A program made the position numbers and the translations under genes. Source: Candidatus Woesearchaeota archaeon (GTDB lineage: Archaea > Nanobdellota > Nanobdellia > Woesearchaeales > GW2011-AR9). From it: a stretch of DNA of 32,575 nucleotides. Positions 1 through 7,795 of this stretch are shown here, one piece after another (the first letter of the stretch is position 1; each line of letters starts with the position of its first letter). The notes below the pieces were generated by a model. It ran no database searches, was not told the DNA's origin, and saw only the letters and a program-made list of their open reading frames with translations. The stretch is from assembly GCA_018655525.1 (NCBI GenBank), contig JABIJM010000013.1, forward strand, positions 1 to 32,575. Direction: 5' to 3'.

Positions 1-3000
1 ATTAAAACTCCTAGTAATGCTGTGTAACTACTTGATTCACGGAAACCTCCTTGAACAGTAGCGCCAGTAATTGCATTCTTACCAGATGCTAATTGTGCTT
101 GTAGTTGTGCTTGTAATTGCTGTGCTAAGCTTGAATCGCTTCCTAAGACTTGTTGTGAACCAGAACTCTGGGAACTTGTTCCACATTCTGCAACTGTTAA
201 TGTAACAGTCTTAGATTCTTCCAAATCGCCATCGTTGTAAACATCAACAGCAATAGGATAAGATCCTTTTTTAGCATTTGCAACATTTAAGTTAAAGGTA
301 GCACTGTAATCGTTGTCACTTCCACTGTATTCATCAAGATCAATTCCAGTTCTTTGAGAACTTAATCCTAATTCACTGTTTGATACACGAATTTCAACGT
401 CATCTTCATCATTTTTACCAACGTTCTTTACAGAAACGTATAATGATGTGAAGTCGCTACATTGTACATTGCTTAAACTTAATGAAGCAGCATCAATGAT
501 TACTTTGTGTTTCTCACGATCAACACTTACAGTTTTTGTGAAAGTTGTTACGTGCTTTGTACCTTCATCGTCAGTTTCACCTTCTACGGTAATCTTTACA
601 ACATAACTATCTTCTTCAATATCTTCATTTGATAAATCAAATTTCACAGTTATTGTGTCGTCATCTCCTTCGTCTAGGTCAAACTCATCAGATTCCTCTT
701 CTAAGTCATCTCCATCAACGTCTAAGATTTCTACAGTTACAGTTACATCAACCATATCTTCATCTAAGTCATTTTGAACTTTGATTTCAATTTCGTTTTC
801 TTCTTCCAATGTGAAATCTCCAGAGTTTTTTCCGTTAATTTCAACATCTTCAATTGTAAGGAAACTTTTTGGGTGAACTTTTACTGCGATTGTACTTGCA
901 ATAGCAACACCTTTAGCATCTTTACCAGTTACAACAATGTTACCAATGGTATGTTTTTCACCATCTGCATCTTCTGGAACGAAGAATTCAATGTTTACAT
1001 TTCCTTGGCCAACAGCTGAAATACTAGCAGGTGAAGATAATACCTTAAATTTGTATTTACTTGCAATACCACTTACATCAAATTTCAAATCATTGATTGC
1101 GTCAACGCTACCAATGTTTTTTACAGTAAATGTTTTTTTGACAGTTGTTTTCCGATCTACGTTTTCAACTAAAACTTCAGACACTTCCAGAGCAGCAGCT
1201 TTTTTCTCTTCTACCTTGTATGTACTGAAACCATTTACTTCAAACGCAAATTTACCAGATACTTTACTATCATCTACAACTTTACAATCTCCACAAATTG
1301 TGAATCCTGTATTAGCATTAAAAGCGGATGCTTTCAAAATTACAGGGTCTGCGAAAGATTTCGCTAACGTAATTGTTGCTTTCTGATTGAATGTGCTTGC
1401 TTTCTTAGAATCTACAGAAACCACGCCATCCTTGATTACAATAACTTCAGCTAAAGAAGCAATGTCAGATAACTTTACATTTTGTGTAAATGCAACCATT
1501 CCATTACTATTCTCTAATACAAAGTTAGGAACTTTATCAGAATCTACAATTGTAGTTGGGTTTGTTGTTTTACTTCCTGTAAACTTCGCAAAATCTGTAG
1601 GTTTATCAACAATTGTGATTGTCCATTTAACAGTTTTAGATTCTCCTTCTTTGTTAAATTTATGTTCAACAACATGTTTTCCTGATTTTCCTGCTGCATC
1701 AAATGTGAATTTTGAATCAAAGGTTTCTAACTTTGAAATACCTTTAGCTGCAAATGCATTATTTACATTCCATTGGTATTCAACATTTTTTGCATCAATA
1801 TTACTTACAGAAACAACAAAATTAACTTTACCATTCTTAGTTACAGCAACATCAGATTTTGTAGGTTCGGATTTTGTGATTGTTCCTAAGTCTGCATTAT
1901 CGTTTATTACCATTATTGGAAATTCAGCAGTTGATTTTGATCCAGATGAATCAGTTACGGTTAAAATCACTTTATCATTTCCAGCAAAATTCTTTTCAGA
2001 TGTTAATTTCAATATTTTTTTTGCATTGTTAACACTTGCAGTAACATGTTTTCCAGATGAAACACTAAAAGTTACAGTTTCAGATTTCTCTGCATTCTTG
2101 TAATAAGGTGTTAAATCAAACTCTTGTGTTCCTTTATCTTCGGTAATTTTAAAAGTTGTAGTTTGGATTTTAACAGGACAATTACTTACAGTAACTTTTA
2201 TTTCTACAGAATCTTTGAAGATTGTATCGTAGCTTTGTAATTGTACTTTGAAAGAATGTGTTCCAATTAAATTATCAATAGGGTATTGTAAGGTTGCAAT
2301 TGCACTTTTACCTTTTCCAATCTTTAATTCAACTGGTGTAGCAACATCTTTTCCATTATTATCAATTAAATGTACTCTAACCTTTGCATCTTCGGGATTA
2401 CTCCCAGATCCACCGGTATTTGCAACATTTACTTTTAGGTCTTTCTTAGCACTTTTATCATTATCACAAGTAAATGTATATTTTCCTTTTAGGATTTCTT
2501 CTTTATTTGTAATTTTGAAATCATTAACTGCTTGATCAACGTTTAATTTAACAACATGATCTTGAGCTTTCACAACTAATTTTGCACCATCAATTAATAC
2601 TTGATTATCTTTAGCTCCAGCAGCAAATGTTATCTCGTAATCACTTTCTGCTAATGTGTATGGAATTTCATAATCAAATTTAAATGTCTTTGATACTCCC
2701 GCTTTGATGTAATCATTTTTAGCAGCTAATTCAGTTGAATCTTTATTAGGAAAATTTGTTAATTTTAACTTATCTTTTGGTGTTGCAGTTAAACTTAAAT
2801 CAACAACAGCACTTGTGGATTTTGTATTCTTAACAGTAACTTCAAAACTAACTTTGTCTCCAGGACTAACAGCATCACTTAATGTTCCAGTAGAAACACT
2901 TTTCCCATTAACTTTTACTTCGCTAATTTGAAGAACTGCTTCTCCAACTTTAATGCTCGCACTTCGTGTAGATAAAGTAGTTACTTTTTTAGTTACATCA

Positions 3001-3407
3001 TCTGTACCAGAAACTGCAAAATCTACATTACTGGTTTGAACTTTTAAATCTGAAAGTAATGTGTAAGAATATGTTACTTTTCCAGTTTTTCCAGCAGCTA
3101 ATGAACTTACAGTTGTAACTGTTTTTGTAGGAAATGTACCTAAATCTTTGTGAGGGGATACAGTTGGCTTAATACTGCTAATTGTATTCTTCCCATTATT
3201 CTTAAGTGTTAATTCAATAAACACTTCTTCTCCAGGATGGAAAGTGGTTGTATCAGCTTTATCAGATACGGAAGCTAAATCTCCCTTTAAACCAATTTCC
3301 ACATTTGTAATTTCTAAGTCTTCTCCAGCTGCTAATGCACTTGCTGCAGTTAATGCAACAAGTAGAACTAGTACCAAAGCGACTAAAAATGTGTAATTTT
3401 TTTTCAT
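1..3407 (-). CDS. Large S-layer-like surface protein, 3' end outside window
   Basis: The reading frame is open from an ATG at 3407 to the left edge (1135 codons seen, no stop), so the C-terminus is missing. It starts with a Lys-rich signal peptide and hydrophobic core ending near SALA, then gives a long chain of beta-sandwich (CARDB/Ig-like) domains made of Thr/Val/Lys-rich strands. A Cys-flanked CARDB-like domain lies at about residues 310-410. A very acidic Asp/Glu-rich domain (about 835-965) is followed by a second Cys-flanked CARDB-like domain (about 970-1072) and a Gln/Ser-rich stalk. The last visible residues are hydrophobic, which suggests that a C-terminal membrane anchor begins here. 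GAGGTCA, 6 nt before the ATG, is a good ribosome site. The gene follows a smaller paralogue by 28 nt in the same operon. The likely role is main envelope or S-layer protein, inferred from architecture. Confidence 0.8.
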   Translation of the reverse strand, partial: MKKNYTFLVALVLVLLVALTAASALAAGEDLEITNVEIGLKGDLASVSDKADTTTFHPGEEVFIELTLKNNGKNTISSIKPTVSPHKDLGTFPTKTVTTVSSLAAGKTGKVTYSYTLLSDLKVQTSNVDFAVSGTDDVTKKVTTLSTRSASIKVGEAVLQISEVKVNGKSVSTGTLSDAVSPGDKVSFEVTVKNTKSTSAVVDLSLTATPKDKLKLTNFPNKDSTELAAKNDYIKAGVSKTFKFDYEIPYTLAESDYEITFAAGAKDNQVLIDGAKLVVKAQDHVVKLNVDQAVNDFKITNKEEILKGKYTFTCDNDKSAKKDLKVNVANTGGSGSNPEDAKVRVHLIDNNGKDVATPVELKIGKGKSAIATLQYPIDNLIGTHSFKVQLQSYDTIFKDSVEIKVTVSNCPVKIQTTTFKITEDKGTQEFDLTPYYKNAEKSETVTFSVSSGKHVTASVNNAKKILKLTSEKNFAGNDKVILTVTDSSGSKSTAEFPIMVINDNADLGTITKSEPTKSDVAVTKNGKVNFVVSVSNIDAKNVEYQWNVNNAFAAKGISKLETFDSKFTFDAAGKSGKHVVEHKFNKEGESKTVKWTITIVDKPTDFAKFTGSKTTNPTTIVDSDKVPNFVLENSNGMVAFTQNVKLSDIASLAEVIVIKDGVVSVDSKKASTFNQKATITLAKSFADPVILKASAFNANTGFTICGDCKVVDDSKVSGKFAFEVNGFSTYKVEEKKAAALEVSEVLVENVDRKTTVKKTFTVKNIGSVDAINDLKFDVSGIASKYKFKVLSSPASISAVGQGNVNIEFFVPEDADGEKHTIGNIVVTGKDAKGVAIASTIAVKVHPKSFLTIEDVEINGKNSGDFTLEEENEIEIKVQNDLDEDMVDVTVTVEILDVDGDDLEEESDEFDLDEGDDDTITVKFDLSNEDIEEDSYVVKITVEGETDDEGTKHVTTFTKTVSVDREKHKVIIDAASLSLSNVQCSDFTSLYVSVKNVGKNDEDDVEIRVSNSELGLSSQRTGIDLDEYSGSDNDYSATFNLNVANAKKGSYPIAVDVYNDGDLEESKTVTLTVAECGTSSQSSGSQQVLGSDSSLAQQLQAQLQAQLASGKNAITGATVQGGFRESSSYTALLGVL

Positions 3408-3413
3408 TTTTTT

Positions 3414-3420
3414 TGACCTC
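3414..3420 (-). promoter_or_regulatory. Ribosome binding site of the large surface-protein gene
   Basis: GAGGTCA on the minus strand lies 6 nt upstream of the ATG at 3407. It matches the archaeal anti-SD and fixes the start. A strong site at an internal operon position suggests high translation. Confidence 0.6.
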
Positions 3421-3435
3421 GTAGATCTATTTAAT

Positions 3436-4845
3436 TTATTTTCTTCTCGCAAGCAATGTAATGCTTATCGCCATCATTGCAAAGATTATAATCATCGCAA
3501 CAATAATTAACGCAATAAATGCATCTTCAACAGTGTAGGGCTGTTTCTCAACAGTTTTTACAATATCAGATGAACTTACTTTTGTTGCTTCTTGTTCCTG
3601 TGTTTTTACAGTACCAGCAACAGCTTTTGCCAATTGATCTGTGATGGAATCTTTCTTTGCAACTTCAACGACAGGTTTTGTTTCAGTTTTCTTTTGAACA
3701 CAATCCTTTACTGTTAAAATTGCACTTTCTTTTCCACCAAGAGATGTGTAATCATATAATGCACTTGCAATAATGGTGTAATCTCCTGGTTTTACAGAAT
3801 CTTCAATTGGGAAAATATGTTGTACTAATTTACTATTGTCTGAACTTGTACCTTGTTTAAGTGCAAATTCAAATTTTTGATCTAAATTTAATTGTTGGTT
3901 GTAAAGTGTTAATGCAGCATGACTTTGCCTATCTGTTCCAAAGTTTACAACATTTGCAGTGATTGTTGCTTCTCTATTACAACTAATTTCCTTAGGTAAT
4001 ACTACAAGTGTTGAAACTCTAACATCATCATTTTCTCGTTCAACTTCAAGCCCAATAACCCATTTGATTTCATAAATAGCTTTATTTCCATCCTTTCCTT
4101 TTACACGAACATTAAGATCATAATCTCCATCTTCGGCATCAGTTGGAACTGTAAATGTTATAGAAACATCGTCATCTTCAAATGTTTCATCAGCTTCTAA
4201 ATCGTAATCTTCTTCTTCATCAATATCATCACCAAAATCAGAATCATCTAATTCAACATAAAATGTTATATCTAAATCCCCTTCATCGTAATCCTTGTCA
4301 AATAGATTGTCAACTTCAAATTTTAATTCAATCTCATCGCCAGGCTCAAGATTTTTTAACTCTTCGTCATCATCATCATTAACGGTTTTTTCTTTGTCAC
4401 CATTCACGTACAAGGTTATTTTTTTAACATCCAACATAGACTCAACATCTGTTTTAAGATCAAATCTCTTCACATTTGTTGCATCTGCTTTATCAGTTGC
4501 AACGATTGTTCCAACAACACCAGTTTCTCCTGAATCAACATTTACGGGAACTGTTAAGGAATATGTTAATGATTTCTCGTTTGAATCAATTTGTAATTCT
4601 GCCTGATCAATTTCTAATTTATAATCTGTTTTTATATTTTCTGTTGTAAAAATATAATCTTTAGGACCAGTTGTGTCCTTCAAAGCTAATGATTTTGATA
4701 ATTTCATTTCATCGTCATTATCTTCAAGGTTTTCATAATTTAACGTGATTGTAAGGTCGTTAGAATTCGTTGTTTCAAGTTCAGCAAAAGAACTAAATGC
4801 AAACAATAATAATAGTACTACTATAGTTAGGTTTTTTAGTTTAAT
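3436..4845 (-). CDS. Smaller S-layer-like membrane-anchored protein, probable ATT start
   Basis: The frame gives 469 residues if it starts at the ATT at 4845; the first standard start (TTG at 4806) would cut the signal peptide in half. From the ATT the N-terminus is basic (KLKN) with a hydrophobic core ending at SSFA. It continues with a beta-rich domain, a strongly acidic domain (about 137-270), a CARDB-like domain bounded by Cys289 and Cys382, a Lys/Thr/Gln linker, and a C-terminal membrane helix (about 440-463) ending in ARRK. The last three domains match in order and style those near the end of the downstream larger protein, so the two are paralogues. A TATA box lies at 4883-4893 and GGGGGCG lies just before the ATT. 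It is probably an envelope protein anchored in the membrane with most of its mass outside. Its exact role is unknown. Confidence 0.8.
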   Translation of the reverse strand: MKLKNLTIVVLLLLFAFSSFAELETTNSNDLTITLNYENLEDNDDEMKLSKSLALKDTTGPKDYIFTTENIKTDYKLEIDQAELQIDSNEKSLTYSLTVPVNVDSGETGVVGTIVATDKADATNVKRFDLKTDVESMLDVKKITLYVNGDKEKTVNDDDDEELKNLEPGDEIELKFEVDNLFDKDYDEGDLDITFYVELDDSDFGDDIDEEEDYDLEADETFEDDDVSITFTVPTDAEDGDYDLNVRVKGKDGNKAIYEIKWVIGLEVERENDDVRVSTLVVLPKEISCNREATITANVVNFGTDRQSHAALTLYNQQLNLDQKFEFALKQGTSSDNSKLVQHIFPIEDSVKPGDYTIIASALYDYTSLGGKESAILTVKDCVQKKTETKPVVEVAKKDSITDQLAKAVAGTVKTQEQEATKVSSSDIVKTVEKQPYTVEDAFIALIIVAMIIIFAMMAISITLLARRK

Positions 4846-4851
4846 TGTAAT

Positions 4852-4858
4852 CGCCCCC
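4852..4858 (-). promoter_or_regulatory. Ribosome binding site deciding an ATT start
   Basis: GGGGGCG on the minus strand, followed by ATTACAATT, lines up base for base with GGTGATTATAATG at the start of the neighbouring gene (5553). In the same position the triplet here is ATT (4843-4845) instead of ATG. No ATG, GTG or TTG occurs in frame between this site and the middle of the signal peptide. Confidence 0.55.
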
Positions 4859-4882
4859 GAGTTTCTATTCTAAAGTGGTTAC

Positions 4883-4893
4883 TCTTTTATAAA
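4883..4893 (-). promoter_or_regulatory. TATA box of the surface-protein operon
   Basis: CTTTATAAAAG on the minus strand is centred near 4888. The usual 25-27 nt spacing puts the transcription start near 4862, giving a leader of about 16 nt that just includes the ribosome site at 4852-4858. Confidence 0.6.
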
Positions 4894-4962
4894 GTTTTTG
4901 GAACAAGTATTAGAGAATAGGTTTATTTGTGTAGAAATAAGAAAAAATAAGAGGGAATAGGC

Positions 4963-5553
4963 TTAATTCCCGTAATAGAAAAACTTCTCAATAGAAACAT
5001 CCGTATCTGTGAATCCACCTACTCTTGGATGTGGTTCTTGTTTCACTGGTTGAGGAGCTGCTGCTTGTTGAACTGGTTGTGTTACAGGTTGAGGTGCAGC
5101 TTGTTGTACTTGCACCTGTGGTTGTGGTTCTGCAGCCTTTTTCTCAGCTTCCATTGTTACTAATTCAGAAACAGTTGGTAACCTTTCAGAACTAACTTTT
5201 GTACGTAATTGTGCTATTTCTCTTTCTAAAGCTTGGATCTTCTCACTATGCTCTTTAAACGTCTTTACGATAAACTTTGTGTTCTGTTCAAGAATTTCCT
5301 TTACTTTGTATGCAGGAATTTCTGCACTTGTCACAGATTCTTGAGATTGAGGATTCATAGCAGAATATTCTTCTTTTTTATGAGCTTCAACTTCTCCTAA
5401 TGTTTGACGCATTTCATTGTATGCTGTTGTCCCTTTATCTCCAGAAAAAATACGTTCTGCTTGTGCAATTGCATCTTCACGAGTATGAGCTAAACCTTGT
5501 TTCATTAAATCTAATGCTAAATTATTTACTTTTTGAATTCTTTCTACATCCAT
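4963..5553 (-). CDS. Conserved-looking coiled-coil protein, unknown function
   Basis: The product is 196 residues. The ATG at 5553 is chosen because GGTGATT sits directly upstream; earlier in-frame triplets lie inside that site. There is no signal peptide or membrane segment, so it is probably cytoplasmic. The N-terminal 60 residues look helical and polar. A heptad-like coiled coil covers about residues 78-125. A low-complexity Pro/Gln/Ala linker (about 140-175) follows, and the protein ends in a distinct aromatic tail (FTDTDVSIEKFFYYGN). Helices, linker and sharp end motif suggest an adaptor whose C-terminal peptide docks onto a partner. I do not recognise the family. Confidence 0.75.
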   Translation of the reverse strand: MDVERIQKVNNLALDLMKQGLAHTREDAIAQAERIFSGDKGTTAYNEMRQTLGEVEAHKKEEYSAMNPQSQESVTSAEIPAYKVKEILEQNTKFIVKTFKEHSEKIQALEREIAQLRTKVSSERLPTVSELVTMEAEKKAAEPQPQVQVQQAAPQPVTQPVQQAAAPQPVKQEPHPRVGGFTDTDVSIEKFFYYGN

Positions 5554-5557
5554 TATA

Positions 5558-5565
5558 ATCACCTT
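5558..5565 (-). promoter_or_regulatory. Ribosome binding site of the coiled-coil protein gene
   Basis: AAGGTGAT on the minus strand, a few nt before the ATG at 5553, fits the archaeal GGTGAT consensus and decides the start. Confidence 0.6.
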
Positions 5566-5641
5566 TCTTATTTATAGTAGAAAAAGAACAATCTAATGGT
5601 TATTAATGTTTTCTATACTCTGGTTATCATAAAAAGAAATT

Positions 5642-5785
5642 TTATCCACAAACTAGTGGAATTTGGAAAGGAATGACTTCCATAGTTCCTAATGCAACTA
5701 TTACTAATGTTACAATGAGACCGATGAAAAAACCAGTTATCCAGTATTTGAATTCTATTATCCCTAATTGCCCTTTTTTATTCAT
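5642..5785 (-). CDS. 47-residue prepilin-like membrane peptide
   Basis: The short gene starts at the ATG at 5785 and encodes MNKKGQLGIIEFKYW followed by one membrane helix and a short tail ending IPLVCG. KKG|QL fits the class III signal peptide cut by archaeal prepilin peptidase, but almost nothing remains after the helix, so it would be a pilin reduced to its N-terminal helix. A frame extension upstream to 5833 is rejected: the TATA box at 5808-5817 lies inside it and sits 26-27 nt before 5785, which implies a leaderless mRNA. It diverges from tfb. Its role is unknown; a structural or assembly peptide of a pilus-like structure is possible. Confidence 0.7.
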   Translation of the reverse strand: MNKKGQLGIIEFKYWITGFFIGLIVTLVIVALGTMEVIPFQIPLVCG

Positions 5786-5807
5786 AGAGAAAATGATTTT
5801 TTTAGGG

Positions 5808-5817
5808 TTTATAAAGC
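5808..5817 (-). promoter_or_regulatory. TATA box, leaderless promoter of the 47-residue gene
   Basis: A minus-strand TTTATAAA core is centred about 26.5 nt before the ATG at 5785. This is the same spacing seen at most first genes of the window. Confidence 0.6.
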
Positions 5818-5863
5818 TTTCTTTTGGTGTCAAAAAGAACTATTTAAGCTTAAACACCGCAAG

Positions 5864-5873
5864 CTTTATATAC
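5864..5873 (+). promoter_or_regulatory. TATA box of tfb
   Basis: CTTTATATAC predicts a transcription start near 5893 and a leader of about 40 nt containing the ribosome site GGAGGTTAT (5917-5925), 7 nt before the ATG. Unlike most promoters here it makes a true leader. Confidence 0.6.
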
Positions 5874-5932
5874 AACCTACCTACATTGTATTTAAACTTA
5901 ACGATTATGGGGTTCTGGAGGTTATACTCAAA

Positions 5933-6859
5933 ATGATTAGAAAACAAATAAAGGAATGTTCTGAATGTGCTAGCCGAAACATCTACAGGAATGTAGAAAA
6001 AGGTGAAACAATATGCCGAGACTGTGGTCTTGTTATTGAAGACCGTATGGTAGATATGGGTCAAGAATGGCGAAGCTTTGAAGATGACAAAGGTGGCGAT
6101 AGACGAAGAACTGGAGCACCAACATCCGCAACACAATTTGACGGTGGTTTAGGAACAGAAGTTGGAACTACATCAGATTTTTATAAATTAGGATCAGACC
6201 GTGAACGAGATAGATTCTTCCGTTTACGAAAATGGAATATCAGAATTTCTACAGCAATTGAACGAAACTTAAAAGTCGCATTAGCAGAATTAAAACGTGT
6301 AAGCTCATTCTTACGATTACCAAGAAGCGTAGAAGAAGAAGCAGCACGTATCTATAGACAAGCTGTTCAGAAAGGACTTGTACGAGGACGATCAATGGAA
6401 TCCGTCATTGCAGGTGCATTATACGCAGCATGTAGAAGACATGAAATCCCACGTACTTTAGATGAAATGGGAGAAGCTTCCGGTATTGAGAAGAAAGAAA
6501 TTGGAAGAACCTATAGATTCGTAACACGGGAATTAGGCATTAGCATCAAACCTTCAAATCCTGCTGATTACATCCCACGATTTGCATCCGCATTAAAACT
6601 CTCACCAGAAACACAATCCAAATCCGTAGAAATTCTAGAAATGGCGCGTGATATTGAATTAACTTCTGGAAGAGGACCTACCGGAATCGCAGCAGCAGCA
6701 CTTTACGTTGCTTCTTTAATCCATGGTGAGAAACGAACCCAGAGAGAAGTTGCAGATGTTGCTGGTGTTACTGAAGTAACCATTCGGAACAGATATAAAG
6801 AGTTAATCAAGAAACTAAAATTAACGAAAGCTGTTGAGAAAAGCAAAGCTAAGAAATGA
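5933..6859 (+). CDS. tfb: Transcription initiation factor B (TFB)
   Basis: The 308-residue product is the archaeal homologue of TFIIB. It binds the TBP-TATA complex and recruits RNA polymerase. The N-terminal zinc ribbon has Cys9-x2-Cys12 and Cys28-x2-Cys31, followed by the B-reader/linker region (EWRSFEDD, then RRRTGAPTS). Two cyclin-like repeats follow at about 110-200 and 205-297; the second includes the GRGPTGIAAAALYVAS and VTEVTIRNRYKEL stretches. The length is normal. The ATG at 5933 is chosen because GGAGGTTAT lies 7 nt upstream; the longer frame reads through the promoter. The next gene overlaps by ATGA, so tfb leads a four-gene operon. It is the only TFB in the window. Confidence 0.97.
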   Translation: MIRKQIKECSECASRNIYRNVEKGETICRDCGLVIEDRMVDMGQEWRSFEDDKGGDRRRTGAPTSATQFDGGLGTEVGTTSDFYKLGSDRERDRFFRLRKWNIRISTAIERNLKVALAELKRVSSFLRLPRSVEEEAARIYRQAVQKGLVRGRSMESVIAGALYAACRRHEIPRTLDEMGEASGIEKKEIGRTYRFVTRELGISIKPSNPADYIPRFASALKLSPETQSKSVEILEMARDIELTSGRGPTGIAAAALYVASLIHGEKRTQREVADVAGVTEVTIRNRYKELIKKLKLTKAVEKSKAKK

Positions 6860-7197
6860 GCAAATACATGCAACATATCGGATTAGCACTAGAAGAATTA
6901 ACAGAAGATCACATTGATACTGTTTTTGGCATCTATAGGAATTTAGGTTTACCAATTCTTCAAGGTGCAAAGGTAACGCCTGCATCTATTCGTGCAAATA
7001 TTGATCCGATGATGTTAGCAGATGGTGTTTTTTGTAAAGAACTAACACCTGAACCTTATGAAGCGCCTCATCGTAAAGTCTATTTTCAATCTGGTGACGT
7101 ACCTGGATTAGTGTATGTTGGGATCAAAGTTGATGGTTCTCTAGAAGCTCACCTTGCACATAGATTTGTTTCTGAAATTAAGCGAAACTTTTTGTAA
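6856..7197 (+). CDS. Unknown 113-residue protein in the tfb operon
   Basis: The ATG overlaps the tfb stop (ATGA) and no separate ribosome site is visible, so translation is probably coupled. The product is a small soluble alpha/beta protein of mixed composition, with no signal peptide, membrane helix or Cys-based metal site. I recognise no family. The ATGA overlap ties its expression to tfb. TAAAATG follows its stop and starts the HAD gene. Codon use and composition match the neighbours, which supports a real gene. Confidence 0.7.
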   Translation: MSKYMQHIGLALEELTEDHIDTVFGIYRNLGLPILQGAKVTPASIRANIDPMMLADGVFCKELTPEPYEAPHRKVYFQSGDVPGLVYVGIKVDGSLEAHLAHRFVSEIKRNFL

Positions 7198-7198
7198 A

Positions 7199-7795
7199 AT
7201 GGTAAAAGCAGTTATCTTCGACTTTGATGGAGTTATTGGTGATACATTAGATTTAATTTTTTCTATTAATAAAAAACTTTTTCCAGAAATTACTTTGGAA
7301 GATTATAAAAACCTCTTTAATGGAAACATTTACAAAAAAGGAAATTTCACGTCAGAATCAATAAAGGAATTCTATAAATACCAAAATGAAGAATTTAAAA
7401 CATTAATAATTAAAGATTCTGTCAAAACAGAACTTAATAAAATAAACAAAGAGTTTCCAATTTATATCATTTCCTCTAATCAGGAATATGCATTAAATCT
7501 TGTTTTTGAAAATAATCATATGACAAATGTATTTACGCAGGTTTTAGGTATGGAAACAGAAAAATCAAAAGTGAAGAAATTTGAAATACTATTAAACTCT
7601 CAAAATATTAAAAGTGAAGATTGCATTTTTATTACAGATACCTTAGGTGATATCAAAAAAGCTTCTAAATTAAACATTAAAACAATTGCTGTAGATTTTG
7701 GTTTCCATGAACGTGCACGGTTAGAACAAGGAAACCCTTTCAAAATCGTTTCAAATTTCAATGAAATATATCCTTTAATACAAACACTAAAATGA
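7199..7795 (+). CDS. HAD-superfamily hydrolase, phosphoglycolate-phosphatase-like
   Basis: The product is 198 residues from the ATG at 7199, one base after the previous stop (TAAAATG). An upstream in-frame start at 7154 lies inside the previous gene and would put 15 odd residues before the core strand. HAD motif I is FDFDGV (nucleophile Asp8, acid/base Asp10), motif II the ISSN stretch near 91-94, motif III a Lys at about 122-127, and motif IV ITDTLGD (Asp147, Asp151). A helical cap lies between motifs I and II, as in subclass I. It should remove phosphate from a small metabolite in the cytoplasm; the substrate cannot be read from sequence. Its stop overlaps the next ATG (ATGA). Confidence 0.88.
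   Translation: MVKAVIFDFDGVIGDTLDLIFSINKKLFPEITLEDYKNLFNGNIYKKGNFTSESIKEFYKYQNEEFKTLIIKDSVKTELNKINKEFPIYIISSNQEYALNLVFENNHMTNVFTQVLGMETEKSKVKKFEILLNSQNIKSEDCIFITDTLGDIKKASKLNIKTIAVDFGFHERARLEQGNPFKIVSNFNEIYPLIQTLK

Noticed and set aside
660-780. Possible tandem repeat or CRISPR-like array in the Asp/Glu-rich coding region
   Set aside because: The repeats are irregular codon-level runs of GAT/GAA without constant spacers. No CRISPR array or cas gene is visible in the window.
774-2535. Plus-strand open frames opposite the large surface-protein gene (774-1019, 937-1386, 1387-2103, 2248-2535)
   Set aside because: They are antisense to a continuous minus-strand gene with clear domain structure, have unlikely residue composition and lack promoters or ribosome sites.
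4182-4606. His/Ser-rich plus-strand frames opposite the acidic domain
   Set aside because: The GAT/GAA codons of the acidic domain read backwards give His/Phe/Ser-rich sequence; this is a by-product of the Asp/Glu run.
5768-5932. Longer N-terminus of TFB
   Set aside because: It reads through a TATA box and a strong ribosome site, and the extra residues do not resemble TFB.
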